A DNA stretch of 64,000 nt from Nocardia sp. BMG111209 (GCF_000381925.1 NZ_KB907307.1:3658001-3722000), one strand, 5' to 3'; positions 46,527 through 54,875 are shown, counted from the stretch's first letter. Notes: a model not told the origin generated them from the sequence alone. Numbers and translations are program-made.

Positions 46527-47585
46527 TCAGCGGTGTGCCGGAGCTTTGCCGTCGCCGGCCGAATCCCGGTCCATCACAGCCGGGCCCGTGGCGGTACCGT
46601 CGCGGCCGTCGCCGGGAGCCAGTGCGGTGCGGGCGAGTTCGGCGGCGCCGATCATCCCGGCCGCCTCGCCGAGCTGGGTGGTCCGGATGCGGGCCAGCGG
46701 CCGGTGCCGGGCGCCGGTGATGGCGGTCGCATAGTGTTCGCGCGCGGCGTCGAGATACAGCGCCGCCGAGGAACTCACACCCCCGGCGATCACGATCAGG
46801 TCCGGATCGAACAGATCGCTGACCGCGGCCAGGCCCAGTCCCAGCCAGCGCGCGAATTCGGCCAGCACCTGCAGCGCCACCGGATCCCCGTCCTGCGCGG
46901 CCCCGGCCACCCGCCGCCCGGTCAGCGAGCCCGGATCCCGGGTCACCTCGCGGGCGAGGATGGTGGACCGCATCGGATCGGTGGCCAGCGCCTCGATCGC
47001 GGTGTCCACCAGCGCGGTTCCGCTGCAATACCGTTCCCAGCAGCCGCGTTTGCCGCACGGGCAGGCCCGGCCGTGCGGAACCACCTGCAGATGGCCCAGT
47101 TCCGGCGCCACACCGTAACTGCCGCGATACAGTTCGCCCCCGACCAGCAGCGCCGCGCCGATTCCGGTGCCGATCGCGACCAGCACCCCGTTGCGTGCGC
47201 CGGCCGCCGCGCCGAACCGGTATTCGGCCCACATCGCCGCGTTCGCATCGTGTTCCAGGATCACCGGCAGGCCGAGGCGCTCCGACAGCCGCCGGGCCAC
47301 CGGCGTGTTCTCCCACGGCAGGTGCGGGGCGAACCGCACCGAGGTCCGGGTCTCGTCGACGAAGCCCGCGACCGCCAGCCCGACCGCCCCGATGGCGTGC
47401 CGCGCCCGCAGTTCCCGCACCGCGCGCGCCAGCCCGTCCTCCAGCGCCCGTTCCGAATGCGGGGTCGGGGCCTGCACGGTGTCGCGCACCTCACCGGCGC
47501 CGTCGATCACCGCGGCCCGGATGTTGGTACCGCCGACATCGATGCCGACGGTCAGCGGCCGTTCCCGCCCGAGCTGTGTGGTCAT
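46527..47585 (-). CDS. ROK-family sugar kinase (glucokinase-like)
   Basis: This 352-residue cytoplasmic kinase has the N-terminal ATP motif VGIDVGGTNIRAAVID, catalytic Asp in LEHDANAAMWAEYRFG, GTGIGAALLVGGELYRG and the ROK zinc motif ACPCGKRGCWERYCSG, followed by IVIAGGVSSSAALY. No DNA-binding domain is attached, so it is an enzyme rather than a ROK repressor. Glucose is the most likely substrate. The ATG overlaps the stop of the next upstream gene (ATGA). As I recall, M. tuberculosis has no ROK gene between Rv2182c and Rv2183c. Confidence 0.9.
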   Translation of the reverse strand: MTTQLGRERPLTVGIDVGGTNIRAAVIDGAGEVRDTVQAPTPHSERALEDGLARAVRELRARHAIGAVGLAVAGFVDETRTSVRFAPHLPWENTPVARRLSERLGLPVILEHDANAAMWAEYRFGAAAGARNGVLVAIGTGIGAALLVGGELYRGSYGVAPELGHLQVVPHGRACPCGKRGCWERYCSGTALVDTAIEALATDPMRSTILAREVTRDPGSLTGRRVAGAAQDGDPVALQVLAEFARWLGLGLAAVSDLFDPDLIVIAGGVSSSAALYLDAAREHYATAITGARHRPLARIRTTQLGEAAGMIGAAELARTALAPGDGRDGTATGPAVMDRDSAGDGKAPAHR

Positions 47586-47950
47586 GACTTGATCTGGACC
47601 GGAATCGGCTGGTAGCGAGCGGGTGCGGGCCGATCCGCGGTCTGCTCGGGTTCGTCCGGCAGCACCGGATCGACCGGTACCCCGGCCAGGGCCTCGCGCA
47701 GCACGGTGATCAGGGCGGTGCCGTGTTGCGCGATGGTGGCGATCGCCTCGTGGTGTTCGCCGCGCACCAGCGCCGCCGTCGCGCACACCGGGCACCAGCC
47801 GCAGCCGTCCCATTCGGGGCGGTCCTCCTCGGTGGCGCGGCGCAGGATCGGTTCCACCCGTTCCAGGACGGCCTCCGCGAGCAGCCGCAATTCCTCGGTG
47901 AATTCGGCCAGGTGGTCCGCGGGCGAATGCCCGGCGCCGGCGTCATTCAT
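47582..47950 (-). CDS. Rv2183c-like small protein with a Cys-rich motif
   Basis: This 122-residue protein has a helical N-terminal half (ADHLAEFTEELRLLAEAVLERVEPIL) and the motif GCGWCPVCATAALVRGEHH, whose three Cys could bind zinc with a His or form disulfides. The C-terminal tail is Pro-rich. It overlaps the ATPase gene upstream by 8 nt and the ROK kinase downstream by 4 nt, so all three should be made together. The function is not known. Confidence 0.82.
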   Translation of the reverse strand: MNDAGAGHSPADHLAEFTEELRLLAEAVLERVEPILRRATEEDRPEWDGCGWCPVCATAALVRGEHHEAIATIAQHGTALITVLREALAGVPVDPVLPDEPEQTADRPAPARYQPIPVQIKS

Positions 47951-49301
47951 CGGGCCACACTCCGGGATCCGGACGGAAGCGCACGATCAGCTGATCACCG
48001 TCGAGTTCGGCGGTGTCGACGAGGCATCGCCGCAACACCGGCGCCAGGCGCAACCGGCGCCGGACCCCGTCCGCTCCCACGATCAAATCGTCCTCCACTC
48101 GTCCCAGCCGCAACGTCGCCGGATCGGCGACGGGCACCTGCATCCGCAGTGTGAACACCGAACCCAGGCCCGCGCCGGATTCGAGCCCGACATACGGCTC
48201 CCCGGCATGGATATCGGTGCGCCGGGCGCCGATACCGGATGCGGCGTCGGCCCCGCCGGCCCGCCCGGTGCCGCTATCGTCGTGCCGCTCGGTGCCGACG
48301 CCGCCACGCCGCTCGGTGTCCACGTTGTGGCCCAGCATAGGAGCCCGGCCGTCGCCGGTCCCGCCGGACGCCGCCGGAACCAGCACGGCCAATTGCTCGA
48401 GCCCGATCGGTTCGGCGCCGCCGTATTCGATGGTCGACACCGGGATACCCGGAAAACGCGCGCGCAGCCCCTCGATCGCGGCGAGTTGTGCCGCACGTTG
48501 CCGGTCGTACCAGTGGGCCGCCGGATGCGCGTCGGCGGGGACCGGCGGTTGCGGCGGCAGCACCTTGTTCACCACCACCCGATCCAGCCGCAGGCCCAGC
48601 AGCGCCGCACCCGATCGCACCCGGGCGGTCTCCGCGAGCGCGACCCGCTCGGCGGCGGTGACCAGCACCGCGGCGGTCCGGTCGCGATCGGCGAACAGGT
48701 CACGGGCGGCGGCCACCTCGGCCGCGATCCGGTCCACGGCCAGCGCCACCAGCGCCCGGCGCAGATCGCCGCCGCTGAGGCCGGGCATCCGCGCCGCGGT
48801 GGGCCACACCCGGTCGAGATAGCCGAGCAGGGTCGCGGGCGTGGAGAGGATGCGCAGCAGATCGGCGGTCGGCGGGCAGTCGAGCACGATCGCGTCCCAG
48901 TCGCCGGTGTTCGCGAGCCGGGCGATCTCGAGCAGCAGCAACAACTCCTGTACTCCCGGCAACCCGGTCAGTTCGGCCGGATCCAGGGCGGTGAGGTCGA
49001 CGCCGTGCTCGTGGCCGACGCCGGACAGCAGCGGAACCGCCGCCGCGAACCGGTCCTCGACCAGTGCCAGCGAATCGATCTCGAGCACGTCCAGTCCCGG
49101 CGCGACCGGCGTCGGCGCCGGATCGCGCGGGATCGGCCGACCGAGCGCGTCGCCGAGCGAATGCGCCTGGTCCAGGGAGGCCAGCAGCACCCGCCGGCCG
49201 TCGGCGGCCCGGGTGATCGCGGTGGCGCACGCCAGCGTGGTCTTGCCGACCCCGCCCTTGCCGATGAAGAGTTCCAGAGGAGTTGCCGGAGCGTCCGTCA
49301 G
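47943..49301 (-). CDS. ArsA/Mrp-like P-loop ATPase (Rv2184c-type) with a CTG start
   Basis: This 452-residue deviant-Walker ATPase of the anion-transport/GET3 type reads TDAPATPLELF then IGKGGVGKTTLACATAI (P-loop) at its N-terminus. VLLASLDQAHSLGDALG is the switch I region and WDAIVLDCPPTADLLR is switch II. No ATG, GTG or TTG precedes the P-loop in frame; the first one (GTG at 49190) would remove it. A CTG at 49301-49299 overlaps the preceding TGA (CTGA), the same geometry as the ATGA/GTGA junctions in this genome, so I place the start there. Its C-terminal third contains a low-complexity insertion rich in Gly/Ala/Arg. Confidence 0.8.
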   Translation of the reverse strand: MTDAPATPLELFIGKGGVGKTTLACATAITRAADGRRVLLASLDQAHSLGDALGRPIPRDPAPTPVAPGLDVLEIDSLALVEDRFAAAVPLLSGVGHEHGVDLTALDPAELTGLPGVQELLLLLEIARLANTGDWDAIVLDCPPTADLLRILSTPATLLGYLDRVWPTAARMPGLSGGDLRRALVALAVDRIAAEVAAARDLFADRDRTAAVLVTAAERVALAETARVRSGAALLGLRLDRVVVNKVLPPQPPVPADAHPAAHWYDRQRAAQLAAIEGLRARFPGIPVSTIEYGGAEPIGLEQLAVLVPAASGGTGDGRAPMLGHNVDTERRGGVGTERHDDSGTGRAGGADAASGIGARRTDIHAGEPYVGLESGAGLGSVFTLRMQVPVADPATLRLGRVEDDLIVGADGVRRRLRLAPVLRRCLVDTAELDGDQLIVRFRPDPGVWPDE

Positions 49302-49735
49302 CCTTCGACCCGTTTCTTGAGTTCCTTGAGCGCCGTATCGGTGATGACCTTCTCGGCTTTCCGTTTGAACATGCCGATCATCGGGATGGTGAGGTCGACG
49401 GTCAACTCGTAGACGACCTGGGTGGCGCCGTCGGGCTGGTCGATCAGCTCGTAGCTGCCGTCCTGGGCCTTCTGCAGCTCACCGGTGACCAGATGCCAGC
49501 TCACGGCCTTGCCGTCGGCCCGCCAGGTGTAGGACAGCACGTAGGTGTCCTTGACGACCCCCGCGTCCAGCACGAAACGCGCGGTACCGGCGCGGCCGTC
49601 GCCGGCCTTGTCGAGGATCTCCACCGAACGCGCCGCCGATACCCACTCCGGATACGACTCGAGGTCGGCGATGACGGCCATCACCCGATCCGACGGGGCG
49701 TCGATGATGATCGACCTCTGGGTGCGGTCGGCCAT
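49298..49735 (-). CDS. SRPBCC-family protein (Rv2185c / TB16.3-type)
   Basis: This 145-residue START/SRPBCC-fold protein is annotated in related genomes as polyketide cyclase/dehydrase. It begins ADRTQRSIIIDAPSDRVMAVIADLESYPEWV; the last long helix contains AEKVITDTALKELKKRVEG. Such folds bind hydrophobic ligands in a deep pocket. The ATG at 49735 has GGAAG about 10 nt upstream. Its stop overlaps the presumed CTG start of the ATPase gene. Confidence 0.9.
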   Translation of the reverse strand: MADRTQRSIIIDAPSDRVMAVIADLESYPEWVSAARSVEILDKAGDGRAGTARFVLDAGVVKDTYVLSYTWRADGKAVSWHLVTGELQKAQDGSYELIDQPDGATQVVYELTVDLTIPMIGMFKRKAEKVITDTALKELKKRVEG

Positions 49736-49794
49736 GACAGACAGCGCTTCCTTATCGGTAGTAGGGACTGAAATACGTTGTGCGGGAACGGAAC

Positions 49795-50199
49795 TCAGGA
49801 TACGGCGGCAACGGCCCGAGGCGGCGCGCCGGGGGCGACGCCCGCGGGACGGCCGGCCTCCAGCCGGGACTTGATCTCGAACGCCATCTTCCGGCCCGCC
49901 ACCCGGCGGGCCCGGTTGGCGGCCGGCAACGCCCGCGGCGACAGCGGTTGCTGCGGCTCGGCGTGCAGGAAGTAGTGCAACACCACACCGTCCAGGCAGG
50001 CCTCCAGCCACACCTCCATGGTGCCGGTCAGCGGCCCGCTCACGGTCCAGCGAATTCCCTTGTCGGCGCGGTCTTCCCGGACCTCCAATGCCAGATCCGG
50101 CCACCAGCCGCGCCAGCGTCCGCGGTCGGCGAGCAGCCCGGCCACCGCGACGCCCGGCGCCGCGACGAAGGTCTGGTCGGCGATCTGGATACTGCTCAT
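49795..50199 (-). CDS. Second SRPBCC-like protein (Rv2186c-type)
   Basis: This 134-residue protein has a shortened SRPBCC fold: IQIADQTFVAAPGVAVAGLLAD, WWPDLALEVREDRADKGIRW, GPLTGTMEVWLEACLDGVVLHYF, and a C-terminal basic helix RRVAGRKMAFEIKSRLEAG. The ATG at 50199 is chosen over longer frames that run into pimB. It lies directly after pimB on the same strand. The ligand is unknown. Confidence 0.83.
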   Translation of the reverse strand: MSSIQIADQTFVAAPGVAVAGLLADRGRWRGWWPDLALEVREDRADKGIRWTVSGPLTGTMEVWLEACLDGVVLHYFLHAEPQQPLSPRALPAANRARRVAGRKMAFEIKSRLEAGRPAGVAPGAPPRAVAAVS

Positions 50200-50209
50200 G
50201 CCGGTGAGC

Positions 50210-51373
50210 CTAGCTCGAGAACCCCACCGAACCGGACGGCACGGTGCGGTCGAGCAGATCTCGCAGCCGGTTCCCGAGCACGTCCCACCGCCACTGCTCC
50301 GCCACCCAGGCGCGACCCGCCGCACCCATGGCCGCCGCGGCGTCGCGATCGGACAGGATGTCGACGAGCGCGTCCACGATCTGCCGCTGCGAACGGCCGT
50401 CGACCACACAGCCGGTCCGCCCCTCGAGGACGGTTTCCGGCGCGCCCCCGGACCTTCCGGCGACCACCGGGACGCCGGTGGCCGACGCCTCCAGGTACAC
50501 GATGCCGAGCCCCTCCACGTCCAGGCCCGCGCCGCGGGTGCGGCTGGGCATCGCGAACACGTCCGCGATGGTGTGGTGCGCGGCCAGTTCCGCGGCCGGC
50601 ACCCGGCCGGTGAACACGACGTCGCCGGCCAGACCGGTGGCGGCGACCAGGCCGCGCAGCCGGTCCTCGTACGGGCCGCCGCCCGCGATCACCAGCACCG
50701 CGCCGTCGATCCGCTCCCGGATCTGCTGCATCGCCACGATCAGCGCGTCCTGGCCCTTGCGCGGCACCAGCCGGGACAGGCACAGGATGGTCGGCCGGTC
50801 GCCGAGGCCGTACCGGGCCCGGAGTTCCTGCCGCGCCGCCGGATCCGGCCGGAACACCGTGCTGTCGACCCCCGGCGGCAGATATTCCAGCGCCGCCTGC
50901 GGCCCGAACGCGGCGGCGAACCGGCGCCGGGTGTACTTGCTGACGTAGGTGACGGTGTCGGTGGTCTCGCCGATCACCCGCAGCGCCTGCCGCGCGGCGG
51001 GCAGCATCGACCAGCCCACCTCGTGACCGTGCGTACTGGCCAGGATGTGCCTGGCCCCGGCGCGGCGCAGCAGCGGCGACATCAGCGCCAGCGGCGCGGC
51101 GGCGCCGAACCACACCGTGTCGCAGCGCTCGTCGCGCAGCAGCTTCGCCGCCCGGCGCAGCACCGGCGGCGTCGGCAGCATCAGCGTGGTGGGGTGGCGG
51201 ACCACCTGGAACGGCTGCTGCGCGTCGAACCGCAGATGGCTGTCGCCCCGCCAGCGCGGCGCGTACACCACGAGCTGATCCGGCGGCAACTGCATCGCGA
51301 GGGTGTGCACATACGATTGGATGCCGCCGGGCCGCGGCGGAAAATCGTTGGTCACCAACAGGGTGCGCGCCAT
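50210..51373 (-). CDS. pimB: GDP-mannose-dependent phosphatidylinositol-monomannoside mannosyltransferase PimB'
   Basis: This 387-residue GT-B family 4 enzyme adds the second mannose to PIM1 on the cytoplasmic side, leading to PIMs, lipomannan and lipoarabinomannan. The acceptor-side glycine motif is TNDFPPRPGGIQSYV. The donor site has LSRLVPRKGQDALI and the E-x7-E motif in GLDVEGLGIVYLEASATGVPVV. The neighbourhood (NlpC/P60 gene upstream, SRPBCC genes downstream) matches Rv2188c. It works in the same lipoglycan pathway as mptA at 33905-35509. Confidence 0.93.
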   Translation of the reverse strand: MARTLLVTNDFPPRPGGIQSYVHTLAMQLPPDQLVVYAPRWRGDSHLRFDAQQPFQVVRHPTTLMLPTPPVLRRAAKLLRDERCDTVWFGAAAPLALMSPLLRRAGARHILASTHGHEVGWSMLPAARQALRVIGETTDTVTYVSKYTRRRFAAAFGPQAALEYLPPGVDSTVFRPDPAARQELRARYGLGDRPTILCLSRLVPRKGQDALIVAMQQIRERIDGAVLVIAGGGPYEDRLRGLVAATGLAGDVVFTGRVPAAELAAHHTIADVFAMPSRTRGAGLDVEGLGIVYLEASATGVPVVAGRSGGAPETVLEGRTGCVVDGRSQRQIVDALVDILSDRDAAAAMGAAGRAWVAEQWRWDVLGNRLRDLLDRTVPSGSVGFSS

Positions 51374-51459
51374 CCCGCGAGTCTATTGCCCTGCCCGAAT
51401 CGCCGTTTCCCACCCCCCGCCACCGCGAACCGCTTGCGCCGCAACGGGGATCGCGGCGT

Positions 51460-52458
51460 TCAGGCCGCGGTGTGCGCGGCGAGCCAGTCCCGCCAGCCGG
51501 TGACGAATTCGTCGTGGCCGATGCCGAGCGTGTCGCGGAAGGCGGCGTCGAGTGCGGCGGGATCCTTCGGGCCGGTGGCCGCGTGCCGGTACAGGTCCAC
51601 CAGTTTCGCCTCGCCGAATCGCGCGGCGGCGAAGGCGTTCGCCGACCAGGCGGTCTCGTAGGCCAGGGCCGCGTCGGCGCCGGGGGCGAAATCCGCGTCC
51701 GGCGGGAGGTCGGCCGGTAGCGCGCCGGCGCGGATGCGTGCGGTCAGGGTCGGGGCCTGCTGGGCGAGGGAACGCTGTTCGCCGCGATGTCCGGAGTACT
51801 CCGCGAAACCCTCCAGCACCCACTGCGGCGAACCGTCGGCGGTCCGCGCGCGGGCGGCCACGTGGGTCAGCTCGTGCCGCAGGGTTTCCCGCAGCCCGTC
51901 GGGCCCGAGCCGGCGCGCGGCGTCGGGGGCGAACACCACCCGCTGGCCGGTCGGCCGGGTGCCGGGCAGGAACGGATCGGCGACCGACGCGGCGGCCACC
52001 TCCGGCGACACCGTTCCGGTCGCATGCGTGAGGGCCGCGAATTCCGCGGTGCTGGAAGCCACCACCACGACCGCGGCCCGGGACCAGTCCGGACCCCACA
52101 GTTCGGTCACGGCGGTGACCGCGGGCCCGGCCTCCTTGGCCAGCAGGTCCACGTCACCGCGCTGGCGGGCATGTCCGAAGACCATCGAGACCCGGCCGTC
52201 CTCGGCCGCCTCCTGCTGGGCCACCACCGGGCCGAAACCGGACATGAGCCTGCGCACCTCCGGCAGTTGCGGATCGGCGGGCAGGTCCTCGGCCCGCGCC
52301 ACCGCGGGCGCCGGGCGGACCGCGGGGAGCGCCGATTTCGGGAGCAGGATCAGCGCGCCGCCGACGGCGGTCAACGCCACCATCATCGCGACGGTGACCA
52401 CGAACTCGAATCGCTGCCGAGCCGCCAGCCACCCCCGGAACCGCCGCAGTGCGCTCAT
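51460..52458 (-). CDS. Membrane-anchored peptidase MA-like metalloprotease
   Basis: This 332-residue bitopic protein has a basic N-terminus, one helix (about 19-41) and an extracytoplasmic gluzincin-like domain. The zinc motif is LRHELTHVAAR (HExxH) and the third ligand probably the Glu of WVLEGFAEYSGH. LGIGHDEFVTGWRDWLA closes the domain. GAGGTG just upstream favours the ATG at 52458. Its position next to NlpC/P60 hydrolases suggests envelope protein processing; substrates are unknown. Confidence 0.85.
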   Translation of the reverse strand: MSALRRFRGWLAARQRFEFVVTVAMMVALTAVGGALILLPKSALPAVRPAPAVARAEDLPADPQLPEVRRLMSGFGPVVAQQEAAEDGRVSMVFGHARQRGDVDLLAKEAGPAVTAVTELWGPDWSRAAVVVVASSTAEFAALTHATGTVSPEVAAASVADPFLPGTRPTGQRVVFAPDAARRLGPDGLRETLRHELTHVAARARTADGSPQWVLEGFAEYSGHRGEQRSLAQQAPTLTARIRAGALPADLPPDADFAPGADAALAYETAWSANAFAAARFGEAKLVDLYRHAATGPKDPAALDAAFRDTLGIGHDEFVTGWRDWLAAHTAA

Positions 52459-52492
52459 CCTCACCTCTGAGTCCGATGGCCCCCGCTCGCTG

Positions 52493-53566
52493 TTACTGCT
52501 TCATACCCATCCAGTATCGGCGGGCCGAGTGGAACGGGGTCGAGCCCATCGGCGCGACCGCCACCGGCACGCCGAACGTCGACGCGTGCAGCAGCAGCCC
52601 GTTGCCCGCGTAGATGCCCACATGCGAGGCGTCCGAATAGAAGAACACCACATCGCCGGGCTGCAGATCGTCGCGGGAGACCGGCGTGCCGACCGTGGCC
52701 TGGGCATAGCTGGTGCGCGGCAGGTTGATTCCGACCTGGTGGAAGGCCCACTGCACCAGGCCGGAGCAGTCGAACTCGTCCGGGCCGGTCGCGCCCCACA
52801 CGTACGGATCGCCGATCCGGGTGAGCCCGGCGGCCAGCGCGCTGGTGCCGCTGCCGGGGACCAGCCCGCGCAGCAACGTCTCCCGATCGAAGCCGGGCGG
52901 GAACAGCGAGGCGCTCAGGCTCGACTTCTCCCCCGCCGACAGCTGACCCCACGCCTCGATGACCTGTGCCATGGCGGCCTGCAGGTCGGAACGCTTCTTC
53001 TCCAGATCGGTGCGCACCGCGTCGGCCTGCTGGGCCGCGGTGTGCGCGGCGTCGGAGGCGGCGCGGGCCGCGGTGTCGGCGACCGTCGCGGCCTTGTCGG
53101 CCTTGGCAAGACCGCCGTACTGCTGCGCGGTCTGCGCGGAAATCACGTCCAGGGCGGACATCTGATCCAGCATCTGCTGCGGCGAGTCGCTGACCAGTAC
53201 CGAGAACAACCGATCGGTCCGGGCGCCGGTGTAGGCGGCGATGGCGGCCCGGTCGACATCGGGCTGGTAGCGCTGGACGTCCGCCTCGGCCGCGTCGAGC
53301 GCCTGGCCGGTGACGGACTGTTTGGCGTCGGCGTCGCGGGCGACGGCCTCCTTCGCGTCCAGATCCGTCTGCGCGGCAAGGGCCTGCTGGCCGAGTTCCT
53401 CGGACTGCCGGGACAGATCGAACAACTTCTGCACGGCGTCGCCGGCCGAGCTCGGCGGATCCGCCGAGACCCCTCCTGCGGCACAGACGCCGAGGACCAG
53501 TGCCCCGACTGCGAGCGAGCCGCTCATCAGGCGTTTGGTGCGGTGGGTGTCCGGGTGTGCTGCCAC
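52493..53566 (-). CDS. NlpC/P60 peptidoglycan endopeptidase (Rv2190c/RipA-like)
   Basis: This 357-residue secreted hydrolase has a signal peptide (RLMSGSLAVGALVLGVCAAGG), then a long coiled-coil domain (about 40-215) as in RipA. The C-terminal NlpC/P60 domain has catalytic Cys in DEFDCSGLVQWAF, His in DASHVGIYAGNG and the third polar residue in LLLHASTF. It would cut between D-Glu and meso-Dap in peptidoglycan stems during cell separation. The coiled coil usually blocks the active site until it is processed. A GTG at 53566 is used. The leader shares a motif with the next NlpC gene. Confidence 0.94.
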   Translation of the reverse strand: MAAHPDTHRTKRLMSGSLAVGALVLGVCAAGGVSADPPSSAGDAVQKLFDLSRQSEELGQQALAAQTDLDAKEAVARDADAKQSVTGQALDAAEADVQRYQPDVDRAAIAAYTGARTDRLFSVLVSDSPQQMLDQMSALDVISAQTAQQYGGLAKADKAATVADTAARAASDAAHTAAQQADAVRTDLEKKRSDLQAAMAQVIEAWGQLSAGEKSSLSASLFPPGFDRETLLRGLVPGSGTSALAAGLTRIGDPYVWGATGPDEFDCSGLVQWAFHQVGINLPRTSYAQATVGTPVSRDDLQPGDVVFFYSDASHVGIYAGNGLLLHASTFGVPVAVAPMGSTPFHSARRYWMGMKQ

Positions 53567-53611
53567 GAGCTGCCGTGCCCCGTTCTCGAACTCATATTCA
53601 GGTGGATCGGA

Positions 53612-53632
53612 AGGTCTCGATGAGGTTACGAA
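53612..53632 (-). promoter_or_regulatory. Motif shared upstream of NlpC/P60 gene 1
   Basis: On the plus strand AGGTCTCG (53612-53619) and TTACGAA (53626-53632) frame a GA at 53622-53623. The same arrangement occurs at 54397-54417 before the second NlpC/P60 gene. It lies 46 bp before the start codon. It is a candidate operator for a common regulator. Confidence 0.45.
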
Positions 53633-53699
53633 ACGGCAGCGGCGCGTGTCCAGTGGACCGCGAATCGATCACGGCCGCCGCCGGTCTCGTGCGGTGCGC

Positions 53700-54338
53700 T
53701 CAGTACCGGTGCGCGCTGGTCACCGGCATCGAGTCCAGCGGCGCGATATCGACCGGCTGGCCGTAGTCCGCCGCGTGCACCACATTGCCGTCACCGACGT
53801 AGATGCCGGAATGGCTACCGCCGTAGAAGGTGATGACGTCGCCGGGCTGCAGATCGTCCAGCGAGACCGGCCGACCCGCGTTCTCCTGCTCGTAGCTGGT
53901 GCGCGGCACGTCGACGCCGGCCTGTTCGTAGGACCACTGCACCAGGCCGGAGCAGTCGAACGCGTCGGGTCCGGTGGCGCCGTAGCTGTACGGCGAGCCG
54001 ATCTTGCTCAGCGCGGCATCGACGGCCCGCTGGCCCGGGGTCTCGAACGGCGGGGGCGGCGGCGGCAGCAACAGCGGCGGCAACGCGAAGGGCAGCGGCG
54101 GAAACGCCGGCGGGGGGACGACGGGTGCGGGAGCACCGACGGCGGGACCGACGTCCACGCCCGGGATGTCGACCGGCACCGGGATATCGGCGGGCACATC
54201 GATCCGGCCGATTCCGGCCACCGTGATCGTCTGCGCCCCAGCCGGAACCGCGGACACGAGCAGCCCGCTGAGGGTGGCGGCTCCGACGGCTCCGATCGCA
54301 ACGGCCCGGTGTACCCGGCCCTGTCGCTTGATCGCCAT
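53700..54338 (-). CDS. NlpC/P60 peptidoglycan endopeptidase with Pro-rich linker
   Basis: This 212-residue secreted hydrolase has a signal peptide (VAIGAVGAATLSGLLVSAVPAGAQ). A Pro-rich linker (about 45-98) holds runs such as LPPLLLPPPPPPFE. The compact NlpC/P60 domain has DAFDCSGLVQWSY (Cys), GGSHSGIYVGDG (His) and NVVHAADYGQP. It lacks the inhibitory coiled coil of its neighbour, resembling RipB-type enzymes. GAGGAGAA precedes the ATG. The 5' leader is long and can form several hairpins. Confidence 0.94.
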   Translation of the reverse strand: MAIKRQGRVHRAVAIGAVGAATLSGLLVSAVPAGAQTITVAGIGRIDVPADIPVPVDIPGVDVGPAVGAPAPVVPPPAFPPLPFALPPLLLPPPPPPFETPGQRAVDAALSKIGSPYSYGATGPDAFDCSGLVQWSYEQAGVDVPRTSYEQENAGRPVSLDDLQPGDVITFYGGSHSGIYVGDGNVVHAADYGQPVDIAPLDSMPVTSAHRY

Positions 54339-54396
54339 GTTGCGTTCTCCTCATCTGCCTCACGGCACTGCGCCGGGTGACGCGTCGAACTCCGTG

Positions 54397-54417
54397 AGGT
54401 CTCGGAGAAATTACGAA
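54397..54417 (-). promoter_or_regulatory. Motif shared upstream of NlpC/P60 gene 2
   Basis: This is the second copy of the motif: AGGTCTCG (54397-54404), GA (54407-54408) and TTACGAA (54411-54417). It is in the same orientation and spacing as the copy at 53612-53632, 59 bp before the start codon. Confidence 0.45.
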
Positions 54418-54749
54418 CGCATAACGGTGCCCTGTAAAGCAGGGACGATGCGGTGATCCGGAAATACATAAAGGTTCCCGATAACCCTCGAGACATATCT
54501 CACACCAATCACAAAAGTGTAACTTCGCATTACCGGCAGGCCACCGATCGGGGTCGGCGGGCCGCGCGCAGACCCCCGCGACGACCGGGCGGAGACGTCC
54601 GATCGCCAGGTCGGCAACGTCTCCGCGACCCAGAAACAGACCATCTGGTTCTTGAAAAGAATCGATCAGCGGCCGGGCACCGAACCGACCGACAAGCGGG
54701 CGGCCCACGCACGCCGCCGTGGCGGCGACTGATCTCGAATGTGAATATA

Positions 54750-54765
54750 TGTGACTCTGGTCACA
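54750..54765. promoter_or_regulatory. CRP/GlxR-type binding site
   Basis: TGTGACTCTGGTCACA fits TGTGA-N6-TCACA perfectly. It overlaps a possible -35, with a -10-like TGTAAT at 54772-54777. It is about 110 bp upstream of the DnaQ-UvrC-like gene and about 410 bp upstream of the divergent NlpC/P60 gene, so cAMP-CRP could act on either. Confidence 0.7.
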
Positions 54766-54875
54766 GAGAGGTGTAATCGGGTGATCCGAAGCGCGCACGT
54801 AGGGACCTTTCAGGTGGCGCGGGTACCCTTCGCGACACCCGGTGGGTGTCGTACCCCGTCCCTACGCTGCAGGCC

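Larger units (their letters stand above)
54339..54875. other. Divergent regulatory region between NlpC/P60 and DnaQ-UvrC genes
   Basis: This 537-bp gene-free stretch is A+T-richer than its surroundings. On the NlpC side the leader can form CCCTG/CAGGG and CTCCG/CGGAG stem-loops and contains the shared motif (54397-54417). On the other side lies the CRP-type site (54750-54765). It does not match known riboswitch cores that I can recall. Confidence 0.55.

Noticed and set aside
54494..54523. Second CRP-like site near TCACACCAATCACAAAAGTGTAA
   Set aside because: The half-sites are in the wrong order or spacing for TGTGA-N6-TCACA.
54339..54540. c-di-AMP (ydaO) riboswitch upstream of the NlpC/P60 gene
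   Set aside because: GGGAACC is present, but the other conserved blocks I expect for that riboswitch are not, so the structured leader is left unassigned.
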